Assembly (NCBI RefSeq): GCF_900108105.1
Contig: NZ_FNUR01000017.1
Location: 1-32,426, forward strand
Direction of reading: 5' to 3'
Source of the DNA: Butyrivibrio sp. Su6
GTDB lineage: Bacteria; Bacillota; Clostridia; Lachnospirales; Lachnospiraceae
DNA: 32,426 nt
Shown here: piece after piece, positions 6,510-14,164 of the stretch
How positions within the stretch are numbered: the first letter of the stretch is position 1
How the letters are laid out: every line of letters begins with the position of its first letter
Notes under the pieces: generated by a model
The model's database searches: none
What the model saw: the letters and a program-made list of their open reading frames with translations, nothing else
What the model was told of the DNA's origin: nothing
Position numbers and translations under genes: made by a program

Positions 6510-9089
6510 TTACACAGAATCTTCTTTCAAAGCCTCTATGATGTTATCATCCTTTATCTTATTAACGCTAAGCGCCATGCTGATTCCCAATATTCCAAAT
6601 ACTGCAGCTATCACGATCAGATACATAAGCCAGTTCGGGTCAAATGTAAAAAGATTTGAATCAAATACGCTATACATGTAAAAACTAAGCAAAAGCGATA
6701 CTGGGATTCCAAAGATAAGAGCCTTGATACCATAAAGAAGTGTCTCAAGCCTGATCATCTTTTTAAAGCCATGTTCATCAAGCCCTACTGACTTGTACAT
6801 AGCAAACTCCTTTCTCCTAAGGAGCACTCCCGTTGATATGGTGTTTACTATATTTGCTATGGCAATGAGCGTCAAAAGCGCAGTGAACCCATACATTGCA
6901 GTCTTAAGCATCAAAGTGACCGTATCCATTACCATGGCTGTATCGGTCAGGTCAGAACAATAGTAATTGTGATATCCCTCACCCTCAAACATTTGGTATA
7001 TTCTGTCGTAAACTTCCCTGTGATCAGTCGTTTCAACTCCCAGATCTACAACCAGTTTTTCCTCAGGAAGCACCTCTTTTGCCTTGGAAAAATACATAGA
7101 TGCCGGAACATAGACAGCTATATTAGTCTTAGGAACCAGATCGTAAACCTTATTGTCAGCATCATATTTCACAAAAGCCTCTATCTCTACAGCCGGAGGA
7201 TAACCCTGTGTCTTATCGTAGTGTACAGTCTGCCCCAAAATTTCATCATTAAACACTTCGCTCGGTTTCTTTTCATGGAAATAATCATTAAGCAAAACGC
7301 CTTTCAAAGCATCCTGATAATAGTCATCCCTCTCAAGTCCGTTGTCCGCAAGTATCTTATCAAACTCCTGATCATCAATTGCCAAGACAAACATTCCCAC
7401 CAAGTCGAGTTCTGAGAACTCAGGTAAAAGAAACTTCGGGTCAGCAATGTCTGTATTAGCAAGTTCAGTCTTAGAATCAGGGCCTTTTTTGAAAAGGAAC
7501 TGAATCATACTGACATTGTAAACATCTTCAACACCTTCCATATCTTTCAGAGCGCTTCTCAGTTTATCTTCCTCAGATAGTGAACAAGACGCTACTATCT
7601 GATATGGAATCTGGAATTCAAATTTATTAGCTCTTTCAACTGATTTGCAAAAGAAATTAATAACCAGGAACAGGATAACCGACACTGCGATAGTTACAGT
7701 AATAACCTTCCCTTTTACGCCATTTCTTTTTATATTCTTGTATGCAAGTTCTCCCTCATATCCAAAGATTCTCCTTATAAGAGGGTTTACCTTGAGCTTT
7801 CTTGCCTTGACTTTAATAACATTGTTCTGCCTGAGCGCATCTATTGGCATGACTTTTGCAGCCCTTATCGCCGGGACAAAAGTTGAGATCATTATTGTTA
7901 TCGCTGCAAAAAATACAATTGCTGCCAAAACACTGATGTCACAAACTATAGGTATTCCACCACTCATTCCCTTGGCAGCAAACAGCATATCCGACTCAAT
8001 GATCTTTTGGCCAAGAATATCAAGCGTTATTTTAGTTCCTATATATCCCAGCAAAAGCCCAAGAGGAATACCTATAAATCCCAGGACTAGTCCCTCATAA
8101 TAAATCGAAAATCTCTTTTGCCTTGCAGTAGCACCAACGCTTGCAAGCATTCCCAGATAGCGCATTCTCTCTGTCAGTGACATTCCAATAGAATTAAAGA
8201 TAAGAATAACTGATGTTGCAATTACAATTGCAAGTGCTATGCCCATCATTACAAAAAAAGATCTGTAAGTTCCGGCACTTCCTTCAAATGAAAAAACGCT
8301 CAGCAGGTACTCTGTGTTCAGGCCGTATTTTTTAATTCCATAATCTGAAACAATGCTCTTAAGCTGCTTTATTGCAGTGGTGTTGCATTTTTTCAGCTGA
8401 ATGAACACCTGCGCTTTTTCAGTCTCAGGATAAAAACCCTTATCAAGGCCACGAAGTATATCCCAGTCTTTTGTTGGCATATTCCCATGAAGGATCGCTG
8501 TTACTGTACATGTCTCGGTTGAAAGCGTCTCAAACTTCTCATTTGAGCGATAATTGCCTCCCAGATAAAGAAAGCCTTCAAGCTCATCATTTATATATCT
8601 GTAGCCCTGTTCAAAAGTAAGTGAATCACCTATTTTAAGGTCTTCAAGGCCATTATCTATAAGGAACTGTTCCTCCACAGCAATTTCCGAAGAATTCTTT
8701 GGAAGAGTGCCCTCATAATCAGTTACAACCGCCATAGAGAGATAGTTTTCATCTGCATGCTGGATATTTCCCACTCTAAATCTGTACTCTTTATCATTTA
8801 TGAGCCTTATTCCGCTCTGTTCTTTTTCCATCTCACAAACGCCTGCTATGGCAATTCTTTTATCCTGAGATAAAGATAAAAACTGCTCGTAGCTTACCTC
8901 GTCAAACTCGGCATGTACATTTCCGTCAGAGCGAACGGCTATGGTTCCAAAAAACTTAAAAAAAGAGAACACTCCAAGGATTATAGCGCTGATAAGTGCT
9001 GTGGATGTAGCTATCCCAAGCACAGTTACAATAGTTCTTTTCCTGTTTCCAAGAAGGTGCTTCATAGTGAGTTTTGATACAATATTCAT
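6510..9089 (-). CDS. FtsX-type ABC transporter permease with two extracytoplasmic domains
   Basis: The 859-residue membrane protein has a helix at about 20-42, a large external domain (about 45-275), three helices (about 278-420), then a helix near 460-480, a second external domain (about 480-735) and three C-terminal helices (about 740-850). That is a duplicated FtsX/MacB-like layout, with the conserved GMLASVGATARQKRF and MYKSVGLDE loops that follow FtsX helices. Its ATG overlaps the stop of the ATPase gene (ATGA, 9089-9086), so the two are translationally coupled. It is larger than BceB (about 650 residues) and differs in topology, but the adjacent two-component genes suggest the same logic of sensing or removing an envelope-active compound, or mechanotransmission. 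The substrate is unknown. Confidence 0.9.
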   Translation of the reverse strand: MNIVSKLTMKHLLGNRKRTIVTVLGIATSTALISAIILGVFSFFKFFGTIAVRSDGNVHAEFDEVSYEQFLSLSQDKRIAIAGVCEMEKEQSGIRLINDKEYRFRVGNIQHADENYLSMAVVTDYEGTLPKNSSEIAVEEQFLIDNGLEDLKIGDSLTFEQGYRYINDELEGFLYLGGNYRSNEKFETLSTETCTVTAILHGNMPTKDWDILRGLDKGFYPETEKAQVFIQLKKCNTTAIKQLKSIVSDYGIKKYGLNTEYLLSVFSFEGSAGTYRSFFVMMGIALAIVIATSVILIFNSIGMSLTERMRYLGMLASVGATARQKRFSIYYEGLVLGFIGIPLGLLLGYIGTKITLDILGQKIIESDMLFAAKGMSGGIPIVCDISVLAAIVFFAAITIMISTFVPAIRAAKVMPIDALRQNNVIKVKARKLKVNPLIRRIFGYEGELAYKNIKRNGVKGKVITVTIAVSVILFLVINFFCKSVERANKFEFQIPYQIVASCSLSEEDKLRSALKDMEGVEDVYNVSMIQFLFKKGPDSKTELANTDIADPKFLLPEFSELDLVGMFVLAIDDQEFDKILADNGLERDDYYQDALKGVLLNDYFHEKKPSEVFNDEILGQTVHYDKTQGYPPAVEIEAFVKYDADNKVYDLVPKTNIAVYVPASMYFSKAKEVLPEEKLVVDLGVETTDHREVYDRIYQMFEGEGYHNYYCSDLTDTAMVMDTVTLMLKTAMYGFTALLTLIAIANIVNTISTGVLLRRKEFAMYKSVGLDEHGFKKMIRLETLLYGIKALIFGIPVSLLLSFYMYSVFDSNLFTFDPNWLMYLIVIAAVFGILGISMALSVNKIKDDNIIEALKEDSV

Positions 9090-9781
9090 GATGCCATCAC
9101 CCCTTCTTTCTTGGAATCACGGGTAATCTGACCATCTTCAATTGTTATAACTCTGTCTGCAGAAAGAGCTATTTTCTCATCGTGAGTAATAATAACAACA
9201 GTTTGGTTATTCTCTTTATTAAACTTTCGCAAAAGAGAAATTATCTCCCTGCTGTTCTCGGAATCAAGGTTTCCTGTTGGCTCATCGGCAAGAAGCAGTG
9301 CCGGATGATTCATAAGTGCTCGTCCTATGGAAACTCTCTGCTGCTGCCCTCCTGAAAGCTGACCGGGAAGATGTGATAATCTGTCCTTAAGCCCAAGCTT
9401 TTCCACAAGATCTTTTAAAAGCTTTTTATCCGGTTTCTTACCATCAAGCAAAATGGGAAGTGTCATGTTTTCTTCAACATTCAGTATTGGAATAAGATTG
9501 TAAAACTGATATATAAGCCCAATGTTTCTTCTGCGGAAAATAGCAAGTTTTGTTTCATCAAGCTTTCCAATATCTGTTCCTGCTATGTTGACAACACCTG
9601 AGGATGGTACATCAACGCCTCCTAAAATATGCAAAAGCGTTGACTTGCCGGAGCCTGAAGGCCCTACAATCGCCACGAATTCCCCTTGCTCTATATCAAA
9701 AGAAACGTCTTTAAGGGCATCGACTCTCGTTTCTCCATTTCCATATACTTTGCAAAGGTTTCTGATTTCCAAAATATTCAT
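9086..9781 (-). CDS. ABC transporter ATP-binding protein (LolD/MacB/BceA family)
   Basis: The 231-residue ATPase carries Walker A GPSGSGKST, signature LSGGQQQR, Walker B LLLADEPTGNLDS and switch His in VIITHDEK, the standard set for ATPases that pair with FtsX-type permeases. The ATG at 9781 is chosen because GAAGGGAGA lies about 10 nt upstream; a TTG nine codons earlier has no ribosome site. It is coupled by a 4-bp overlap to the permease. A 104-bp gap separates it from the kinase gene and holds a TGTGAC/GTCACA inverted repeat that might be a response-regulator site. Confidence 0.93.
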   Translation of the reverse strand: MNILEIRNLCKVYGNGETRVDALKDVSFDIEQGEFVAIVGPSGSGKSTLLHILGGVDVPSSGVVNIAGTDIGKLDETKLAIFRRRNIGLIYQFYNLIPILNVEENMTLPILLDGKKPDKKLLKDLVEKLGLKDRLSHLPGQLSGGQQQRVSIGRALMNHPALLLADEPTGNLDSENSREIISLLRKFNKENNQTVVIITHDEKIALSADRVITIEDGQITRDSKKEGVMAS

Positions 9782-9855
9782 TTTTCTTTTGTCTCCCTTC
9801 TCAAACAAACTCTATTTTTTATCTGAGAACAGATTAAAACTCCAGTATTACTGCC

Positions 9856-9884
9856 TTGTGACTATTTCATTACAAAATTGTCAC
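9856..9884. promoter_or_regulatory. Possible operator ahead of the ABC ATPase gene
   Basis: TGTGAC (9856-9861) and GTCACA (9879-9884) form a 6-bp inverted repeat with a 17-bp spacer. It begins right after the kinase stop and precedes the ATPase start by about 75 bp. It may be the target of the response regulator; this rests only on position and symmetry. Confidence 0.3.
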
Positions 9885-9885
9885 A

Positions 9886-10884
9886 TTAGATAATTGTCTT
9901 ATAAAATCTCACATTGAACTTAGTTCCCTTGCCGGGGGTGCTAGCAACCAGAATATCACCATGCTGACTGTTTATGATGGTTTTCGAAAGTGCAAGTCCT
10001 ATACCTACGCTGTCCTTACCGGCATTTTTTCCTTTGTAGAAGCGCTCAAATATATGAGGCAGGTCTTCCTCTGTAATTCCACAGCCGGTATCTTCTATTA
10101 CTATTTCAGTAAATATATTGGTCTCATTTGTAAAAGCCTGTAGTTCCCCACCATCTTCCATATGTTCGATACAGTTTTTTACTATGTTCTGTATAGCTTC
10201 TACAGTCCAGTTCTTATCGCATTTTAGCAAAACATTCGTTATATTCGTGCTATATCTGATATTCCTTAGATCCATCTGAATCCCGAAAGGTTTTATAGCT
10301 TCCCTCATCAAGACATCTGCTCTGACCTCATCCATTTTCATCTCTATTGTCCCTGCATCAATCTTAGAGAGCTTTAGAAGTGTCTGGATAAGCCAGCTCA
10401 TCCTGTCAAGCTGATTGGACTGGGTCTGCAAAAACTCCATGCGCCTTTCCATGTCATCTTCCGTTTTCAAAAGATCATTCATTACAATCATGGAAGTAAG
10501 CGGCGTTTTCAGCTGGTGGCTGATATCTGCAATAGCATTTGCGAGTGCTACTTTGTCTTTGGCCAAAAGCTCTTTCTGATACTGTAGAGTAGAGGTCGCT
10601 TTATAAATATTTGTTTTTAAAAGAGACAACTCCCCTTCTTCCTGGTCAAGGATATTGGGCGCTTCTAAGCCTGCAAGGATCTTCTCAAGATATGAACTAA
10701 GAGAAGCAATTGCTTCATATCTCTTTTTCGTGGTCATAATGAAAATCCCCGTCAACGATCCGCCCAATAAAATTGACATAATAAATGCGGGTATACCGCA
10801 TAGCGCATATCCGCATATAGAAATGGCCATAGTTATAACAACCGCTATACTAACCATCATTCTGAATTCTTTGTTTTTTAGCAT
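9886..10884 (-). CDS. Sensor histidine kinase, short-loop intramembrane-sensing type
   Basis: From the ATG at 10884 (AGAGGGA 7 nt upstream; a start at 10920 has none) the protein has 332 residues. Two helices at about 8-30 and 33-51 are separated by only a few residues, so there is no external sensor domain. His123 in ISHQLKTPLTSM is the phospho-acceptor. The ATPase domain shows an N-box (Asn237 in IVKNCIEHM), G1 DTGCGI (265-270) and G2 GIGLALS. Size and topology match BceS-like kinases, which sense through a partner ABC transporter, and the FtsX transporter follows directly. It pairs with the response regulator 59 bp upstream. Confidence 0.93.
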   Translation of the reverse strand: MLKNKEFRMMVSIAVVITMAISICGYALCGIPAFIMSILLGGSLTGIFIMTTKKRYEAIASLSSYLEKILAGLEAPNILDQEEGELSLLKTNIYKATSTLQYQKELLAKDKVALANAIADISHQLKTPLTSMIVMNDLLKTEDDMERRMEFLQTQSNQLDRMSWLIQTLLKLSKIDAGTIEMKMDEVRADVLMREAIKPFGIQMDLRNIRYSTNITNVLLKCDKNWTVEAIQNIVKNCIEHMEDGGELQAFTNETNIFTEIVIEDTGCGITEEDLPHIFERFYKGKNAGKDSVGIGLALSKTIINSQHGDILVASTPGKGTKFNVRFYKTII

Positions 10885-10943
10885 ACCAATCCCTCTGTCT
10901 TCAAGTCTTCTAAGCTGCATTGATCAGTTGTTTTGCTACTTAA

Positions 10944-11654
10944 CTATTTTTCTACAATATATCCCATGCCCCTTACCGTTTTTATGATCTGTGGGTTTGA
11001 AGGGTCCTTTTCTATTTTATCTCTAAGCCTTTTTATGTAAACCGTAAGAGTGTTGTCATTAACAAAGTCTCCGTTGACATCCCACATGTCTTCGAGAAGC
11101 TTTCCTCTTGTCATTACATTTCCTCTGTTATTATAAAAAGCAAGGAGCAGTCTGTATTCCAAAGCTGTAAGCTCTACCATATTTTCTTTTCCTGTAGTTT
11201 CACTAACTATGCCAACCTTGGCTTCAGAAGTATGGATACGCACATCCTGTATTTCCAGAATTCCATCATTTAGCAAAGGCCCTGCTTCTTTGTTTTTGCC
11301 GCTTCGCCTGAGAACGGTTTTTATTCTGGCCATGAGTTCACTTATTCTAAAAGGCTTACACACATAGTCATCTGCTCCCATTTCGAGTCCCATGACAACA
11401 TTGACCTCTGCATCAATTGCTGTAAGGAAAATTACGGGAACATCTTCTTTTTCCTTTATAAACCTGCAGACATCATATCCGTTTCCATCCGGAAGGTTAA
11501 TGTCCAATATGCACAGGTCATAGGTACCGACTTCGAAAGACTGTATGGCCTGCATCTTATTTTTTACATAAACGACCTCATAACCCTCTTTTTCCAAAGA
11601 GTACTTAAGCCCCATTCCTATAGCAACATCATCTTCAAGTAATAATAATCTCAT
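10944..11654 (-). CDS. OmpR/PhoB-family response regulator
   Basis: The receiver domain (about 1-115) has the acidic pocket Glu7-Asp8-Asp9, phospho-acceptor Asp51 in LCILDINLPDG, Thr78 and Lys100. The C-terminal winged helix (about 135-236) ends LRDKIEKDPSNPQIIKTVRGMGY, typical of the family. The ATG at 11654, with GAGG upstream, gives a 236-residue protein beginning MRLLLLEDDV, the normal start of a receiver. The frame stays open to 11747, but that extension would add 31 residues of no known use. It is the first gene of the regulator-kinase-ATPase-permease series and probably activates the transporter genes. Confidence 0.94.
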   Translation of the reverse strand: MRLLLLEDDVAIGMGLKYSLEKEGYEVVYVKNKMQAIQSFEVGTYDLCILDINLPDGNGYDVCRFIKEKEDVPVIFLTAIDAEVNVVMGLEMGADDYVCKPFRISELMARIKTVLRRSGKNKEAGPLLNDGILEIQDVRIHTSEAKVGIVSETTGKENMVELTALEYRLLLAFYNNRGNVMTRGKLLEDMWDVNGDFVNDNTLTVYIKRLRDKIEKDPSNPQIIKTVRGMGYIVEK

Positions 11655-11783
11655 ACAAACCTCGCAAAACTTCCTCATTCCACTATCTAATCTTACCATA
11701 TTAAACCAAACATCATCAGGAAATGGTATTACCTTCTTAGCTATCATTAATCCATTCTATTTATCCCTTATACATTAGCGAAA

Positions 11784-11825
11784 AAAACAGACCCTTAACC
11801 ATTTTCACTGATTTGGGTCTGTTTT
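11784..11825. terminator. Terminator-like hairpin in the divergent intergenic region
   Basis: AAAACAGACCC (11784-11794) pairs exactly with GGGTCTGTTTT (11815-11825) around a 20-nt loop. On the minus strand the stem is followed by seven T in all. It lies upstream of both the response regulator (leftward) and the rightward cassette, where no gene should end. It may be a leader attenuator for the two-component operon or the end of a small transcript. Confidence 0.5.
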
Positions 11826-11851
11826 ACACTTATTATTTTTTCTCATTTAAT

Positions 11852-11882
11852 ATTATTCTTTCGAAAAAAGGTATAGAATAAT
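11852..11882. promoter_or_regulatory. Inverted repeat upstream of the membrane-protein cassette
   Basis: ATTATTCT (11852-11859) and AGAATAAT (11875-11882) are perfect 8-bp arms with a 15-bp spacer, 40 bp before the start of the first cassette gene. It is a possible operator; the AT-rich context makes chance occurrence plausible. Confidence 0.3.
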
Positions 11883-11921
11883 AATGACGAAATATTGATA
11901 ATCACACGAAAGAATGATCCT

Positions 11922-12416
11922 ATGAATGAAGATATAAAAGTTCAACAAAAAAAATATCGTACAAACATAGAAACGGGCGGAATCGCGCTTATCATATCCG
12001 GAGTCTGGGGGTTTCTAAAGTTCTTAATGTCCCTGGCGGTTGGAGCTCAAACCCTAATGTCCATACTCGATATTTCCAGGGAAGAATATGAACATCTAAG
12101 GGTTTTTATTATCAGCTTCATTTTTATCTCATTTGGAGCCATCCTTTTTTTCCACTTTATCGTAGGTTTAAGTGCCATCAGATATGCCCATGAAAAAAGC
12201 TCCAAAACCCGTTTCTTAATATGGACAATTCTATTGCTTATAATCAACTTCGTTTGTTTACCTCTATATTTTTATCCGACAGAAGATTCCGTAGAAGATT
12301 CAACAATCGTATCGTTTTTCGTTGATCTGACTTTATGTATATGTCTTTTTGACCTTAACGCTTCAACGATCAAATTGAAAAAACTGCTAAAAAATATAGA
12401 AAGGTCCGGAAAATAA
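11922..12416 (+). CDS. Small four-helix membrane protein of unknown function
   Basis: I do not recognise this family. The 164-residue protein has a charged N-terminus, then four hydrophobic segments (roughly residues 18-45, 60-85, 98-118 and 125-145) and a Lys-rich tail ending LKKLLKNIERSGK. The ATG at 11922 is preferred over an upstream TTG at 11895, although its ribosome site (GAAAGAA) is weak. Its TAA overlaps the ATG of the next gene (TAATG, 12414-12418), so it is translationally coupled to the DUF6765-like gene and probably works with it at the membrane. Confidence 0.75.
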   Translation: MNEDIKVQQKKYRTNIETGGIALIISGVWGFLKFLMSLAVGAQTLMSILDISREEYEHLRVFIISFIFISFGAILFFHFIVGLSAIRYAHEKSSKTRFLIWTILLLIINFVCLPLYFYPTEDSVEDSTIVSFFVDLTLCICLFDLNASTIKLKKLLKNIERSGK

Positions 12417-13525
12417 TGCAGGAAGATTTTCATTACTATGCCACATACTGCGCGGCTTTCCTTGCAGGTTTCTCCCACGAAGAAAGCCTTGATATATGTT
12501 ATAGTGCCCAACTGGTTGATCTGTGCTCCGCCACTTTTCTTACAAAGATAGGTGCCCCACAGATTGCTGCCACAACTCAGCTTCAGCTTGAAATGATGGA
12601 AGCAAGGACAGACCTTTTAGGCCTGCAGAATATCACAAGGATCTGGGCATCATTTCATTTTTTACCCAAAGATCTCTATGCACAAAAGGAAAAACGCAAT
12701 AGACGCTACATGAACAAATACCGGCTAATATGCGGTCCTAACGGGGATTTGGTCGTAGATACTGTCAAAAATGCAAAAGATACTTCCCTTCAGCACATTG
12801 GTATAGCCATGCATGTTCTTGCAGACACCTGGGCTCACATGTACTTTGCAGGAACACCTTCTCAGGTCATCAACAATACTGACCGCGACTTCTTTGAAAT
12901 ACTCACTGAAAATGGCTCTACTATAGAAAAAAGGATTACCTTCAGGCACAGCCCTTCAACACCTGATGATCTTGAGAAATGCCTCTACACCAACACTCTC
13001 CATCAGGGCAATGAGAATTCTGTAATGAACCTCGGACACGGGCGCGCAGGGCATTTCCCCGATTATTCTTTTGCCAGATACAGGTATTACCCTTCCTGGA
13101 ATGAATACAGGGACGTATACAAAGACAATCCGAAGGACTACATGAACGCATTTCTTCAGATGGTAACTGCAATGAAGTACCTTGGCGGTAAGATCGATAA
13201 TTTCGAAAAAGAAGTCTATGACCCCGAAGTCCATGAAAAGTATGGGGACAGGACCATGGAAATCCTTGAAAAAAGGCAGCTAAACGCATGTGAAGACTGG
13301 AAAAAATTTGGTGAAGAACTGTCCGGAGAAGAGATTCCCGCCTTCGACCTTGCAAAGTACCAGGGCGAATATATAAAGGCCAATAAAGATGCGAAAAATA
13401 ACACATTCATAGGACGTTTTATAAACGGTGCATTATCTCAAAAAACAATGGTCTCAAACAAGATCTATCAGTCAAAAAATATGCTTGCAGGCTTTTCACG
13501 TTTTGAAACGAGGAACAAGTTATGA
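12416..13525 (+). CDS. DUF6765-like protein, possible metal-dependent hydrolase
   Basis: The 369-residue protein begins QEDFHYYATYCAAFLAGFS and carries a conserved-looking motif HIGIAMHVLADTWAH (127-141), with His127, His133, Asp137 and His141 spaced as on one face of a helix. I recall this as the DUF6765 family. The His/Asp helices resemble the zinc sites of phospholipase C/P1-nuclease-fold proteins, which is an inference. There is no signal peptide or membrane helix, so it should be cytoplasmic or membrane-associated through its neighbours. It is coupled on both sides: TAATG with the upstream membrane gene and ATGA with the HdeD-like gene. No catalytic activity is assigned. Confidence 0.72.
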   Translation: MQEDFHYYATYCAAFLAGFSHEESLDICYSAQLVDLCSATFLTKIGAPQIAATTQLQLEMMEARTDLLGLQNITRIWASFHFLPKDLYAQKEKRNRRYMNKYRLICGPNGDLVVDTVKNAKDTSLQHIGIAMHVLADTWAHMYFAGTPSQVINNTDRDFFEILTENGSTIEKRITFRHSPSTPDDLEKCLYTNTLHQGNENSVMNLGHGRAGHFPDYSFARYRYYPSWNEYRDVYKDNPKDYMNAFLQMVTAMKYLGGKIDNFEKEVYDPEVHEKYGDRTMEILEKRQLNACEDWKKFGEELSGEEIPAFDLAKYQGEYIKANKDAKNNTFIGRFINGALSQKTMVSNKIYQSKNMLAGFSRFETRNKL

Positions 13526-14055
13526 CCTATATGCAGAAATTCAGTGCTATACTTCGTGGGCTTATCACCCTCATCATTGCAGCAGTAATGCTGATTGTTG
13601 GGAGTGATTCCTACGTTTTTGTCTTATTGTTTTTAACCTTAAGTCTTTCTATCTCAGGTTTAAAAACTCTCATATACTACTTCACAATGGCAAAATACAT
13701 GGTTGGTGGCAGACTTGTGCTGTATAAGGGGGTCATCCTAGTTGACTTTGCCTTCCTCACATTTTCTTTTGCCGATATTCCAAAAGTATACATACTTATC
13801 TACCTTGCTCTAGTCCACGCTTTTCAGGGGCTTGTCGAGATTCTGCGAGCCAAGGAAGCCCATCTGTATGGCGCAAAAAGCTGGTGGAAAAACCTTGCCC
13901 ACGGACTTGTAAGCATTGCTTTGGCTGTGTGCTGCATCATTTTCGTAAGAAATCAGAGCACTGCAGTCATCATCTACAGTCTTGGCCTTATGTACACTGC
14001 TATCACTTACATTGCCGCAGGATTTAAGAAGACCACATTAGTATATATTCAGTAG
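13522..14055 (+). CDS. HdeD/DUF308-like membrane protein
   Basis: The 177-residue protein is almost entirely hydrophobic, with six predicted helices in three hairpins and a short hydrophilic stretch (EILRAKEAHLYGAKSWWKN) after the fourth. This fits HdeD-like proteins, named for acid resistance in Escherichia coli but of uncertain role elsewhere. The ATG lies inside the previous stop (ATGA, 13522-13525). It closes the three-gene cassette; no terminator is seen before the GH13 promoter that starts 20 bp later. Confidence 0.7.
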   Translation: MTYMQKFSAILRGLITLIIAAVMLIVGSDSYVFVLLFLTLSLSISGLKTLIYYFTMAKYMVGGRLVLYKGVILVDFAFLTFSFADIPKVYILIYLALVHAFQGLVEILRAKEAHLYGAKSWWKNLAHGLVSIALAVCCIIFVRNQSTAVIIYSLGLMYTAITYIAAGFKKTTLVYIQ

Positions 14056-14075
14056 TAATTATTTCTGCGCTCCAA

Positions 14076-14116
14076 TTTACAAAGATATAGTGTTTATGTA
14101 TAATGGAAACGTTACC
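14076..14116 (+). promoter_or_regulatory. GH13 promoter with abutting LacI-type operator
   Basis: TTTACA (14076-14081), a 17-bp spacer and a perfect TATAAT (14099-14104) form a strong promoter. Directly after it is GGAAACGTTACC (14105-14116), a near-palindrome covering the expected start point, where a bound repressor would block transcription. It resembles the sites at the glycogen phosphorylase and LacI genes. It also fits a CcpA cre site fairly well, so the binder is not certain. Confidence 0.7.
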
Positions 14117-14164
14117 GGAACTTGAATATATTTTAATCTATAACAATTATTGGAGGGTTACAAA

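Noticed and set aside
10944..11747. Longer start for the response regulator at 11747
   Set aside because: The ATG has no ribosome site at proper spacing, while the start at 11654 gives a canonical receiver N-terminus with GAGG upstream.
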